Source of the DNA: Bacteroidales bacterium
Lineage (GTDB): Bacteria > Bacteroidota > Bacteroidia > Bacteroidales > UBA12077
DNA: 6,096 nucleotides
NCBI GenBank assembly: GCA_030643125.1
Contig: DAOWML010000150.1
Coordinates: forward strand, 1-6,096
Direction: 5' to 3'
In this document: in pieces, positions 6,035 to 6,096 of the stretch
Position numbering within the stretch: position 1 is the first letter of the stretch
Layout of the letters: each line of letters begins with the position of its first letter
The notes under the pieces: model-generated
The model's database searches: none
The model's input: the letters and a program-made list of their open reading frames with translations, nothing else
What the model was told of the DNA's origin: nothing
Program-made: the position numbers and the translations under genes

Positions 6035-6096
6035 TTAACGTCTTGGATTATGATCCAGGTAATTATTTAATTGATTTGTAACACTTGTATTTAATG
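6035..6096 (-). CDS. Possible C-terminal tail of a convergent gene
   Basis: A - strand frame open at the right edge gives LNTSVTNQLNNYLDHNPRR and then TAA at 6037-6035. It would end 41 bases before the bidirectional terminator, which has a T run on this strand too. The mixed, Arg-ended sequence is plausible as a protein C-terminus. Nineteen codons are too few to be sure, and no family can be suggested. An ATG on the other strand at the very edge (6094-6096) is an alternative explanation for what lies beyond. Confidence 0.3.
   Translation of the reverse strand, partial: LNTSVTNQLNNYLDHNPRR

Overview
This AT-rich window looks like an ordinary chromosomal segment of a Bacteroidota bacterium. 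Three things point there: a PorV/PorQ-type outer-membrane barrel (a family tied to type IX secretion), weak A-rich ribosome-binding regions, and promoter-like sites matching the Bacteroidota TTTG...TAnnTTTG pattern. The exact order cannot be told from the sequence.

Layout. Positions 1-217 hold the C-terminal end of an unrecognised membrane protein on the + strand. Converging on it from the - strand is a block spanning 238-2046. In transcription order this block has a 110-aa TraR/DksA-type C4 zinc-finger regulator, then a hairpin and promoter region, then a short 58-aa two-helix membrane protein. The stop codon of that protein overlaps by one base the start codon of a 392-aa PorV/PorQ-like barrel. 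A 185-bp divergent intergenic region with a perfect 10-bp palindrome separates the regulator from a + strand gene for a 101-aa three-helix membrane protein. Then comes the dominant gene, a 1094-aa exported tricorn-type S41 peptidase with two propeller regions, PDZ and a complete apparent catalytic triad. It ends at a strong, probably bidirectional terminator. The last ~60 bp may carry the tail of a convergent - strand gene.

How they work together. The sequence supports only loose links. The 58-aa protein and the barrel are almost certainly co-translated. The barrel belongs in the outer membrane and the peptidase is exported, probably to the periplasm, so the window has an envelope theme, but nothing shows that these genes form one pathway.

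Novelty. I saw no mobile element, CRISPR array, RNA gene or clearly new multi-gene system. The items most worth a second look are the coupled 58-aa gene, the promoter placed so that its transcript would start at a terminator-like hairpin, and an apparent change at the expected S1 specificity position of the tricorn peptidase.
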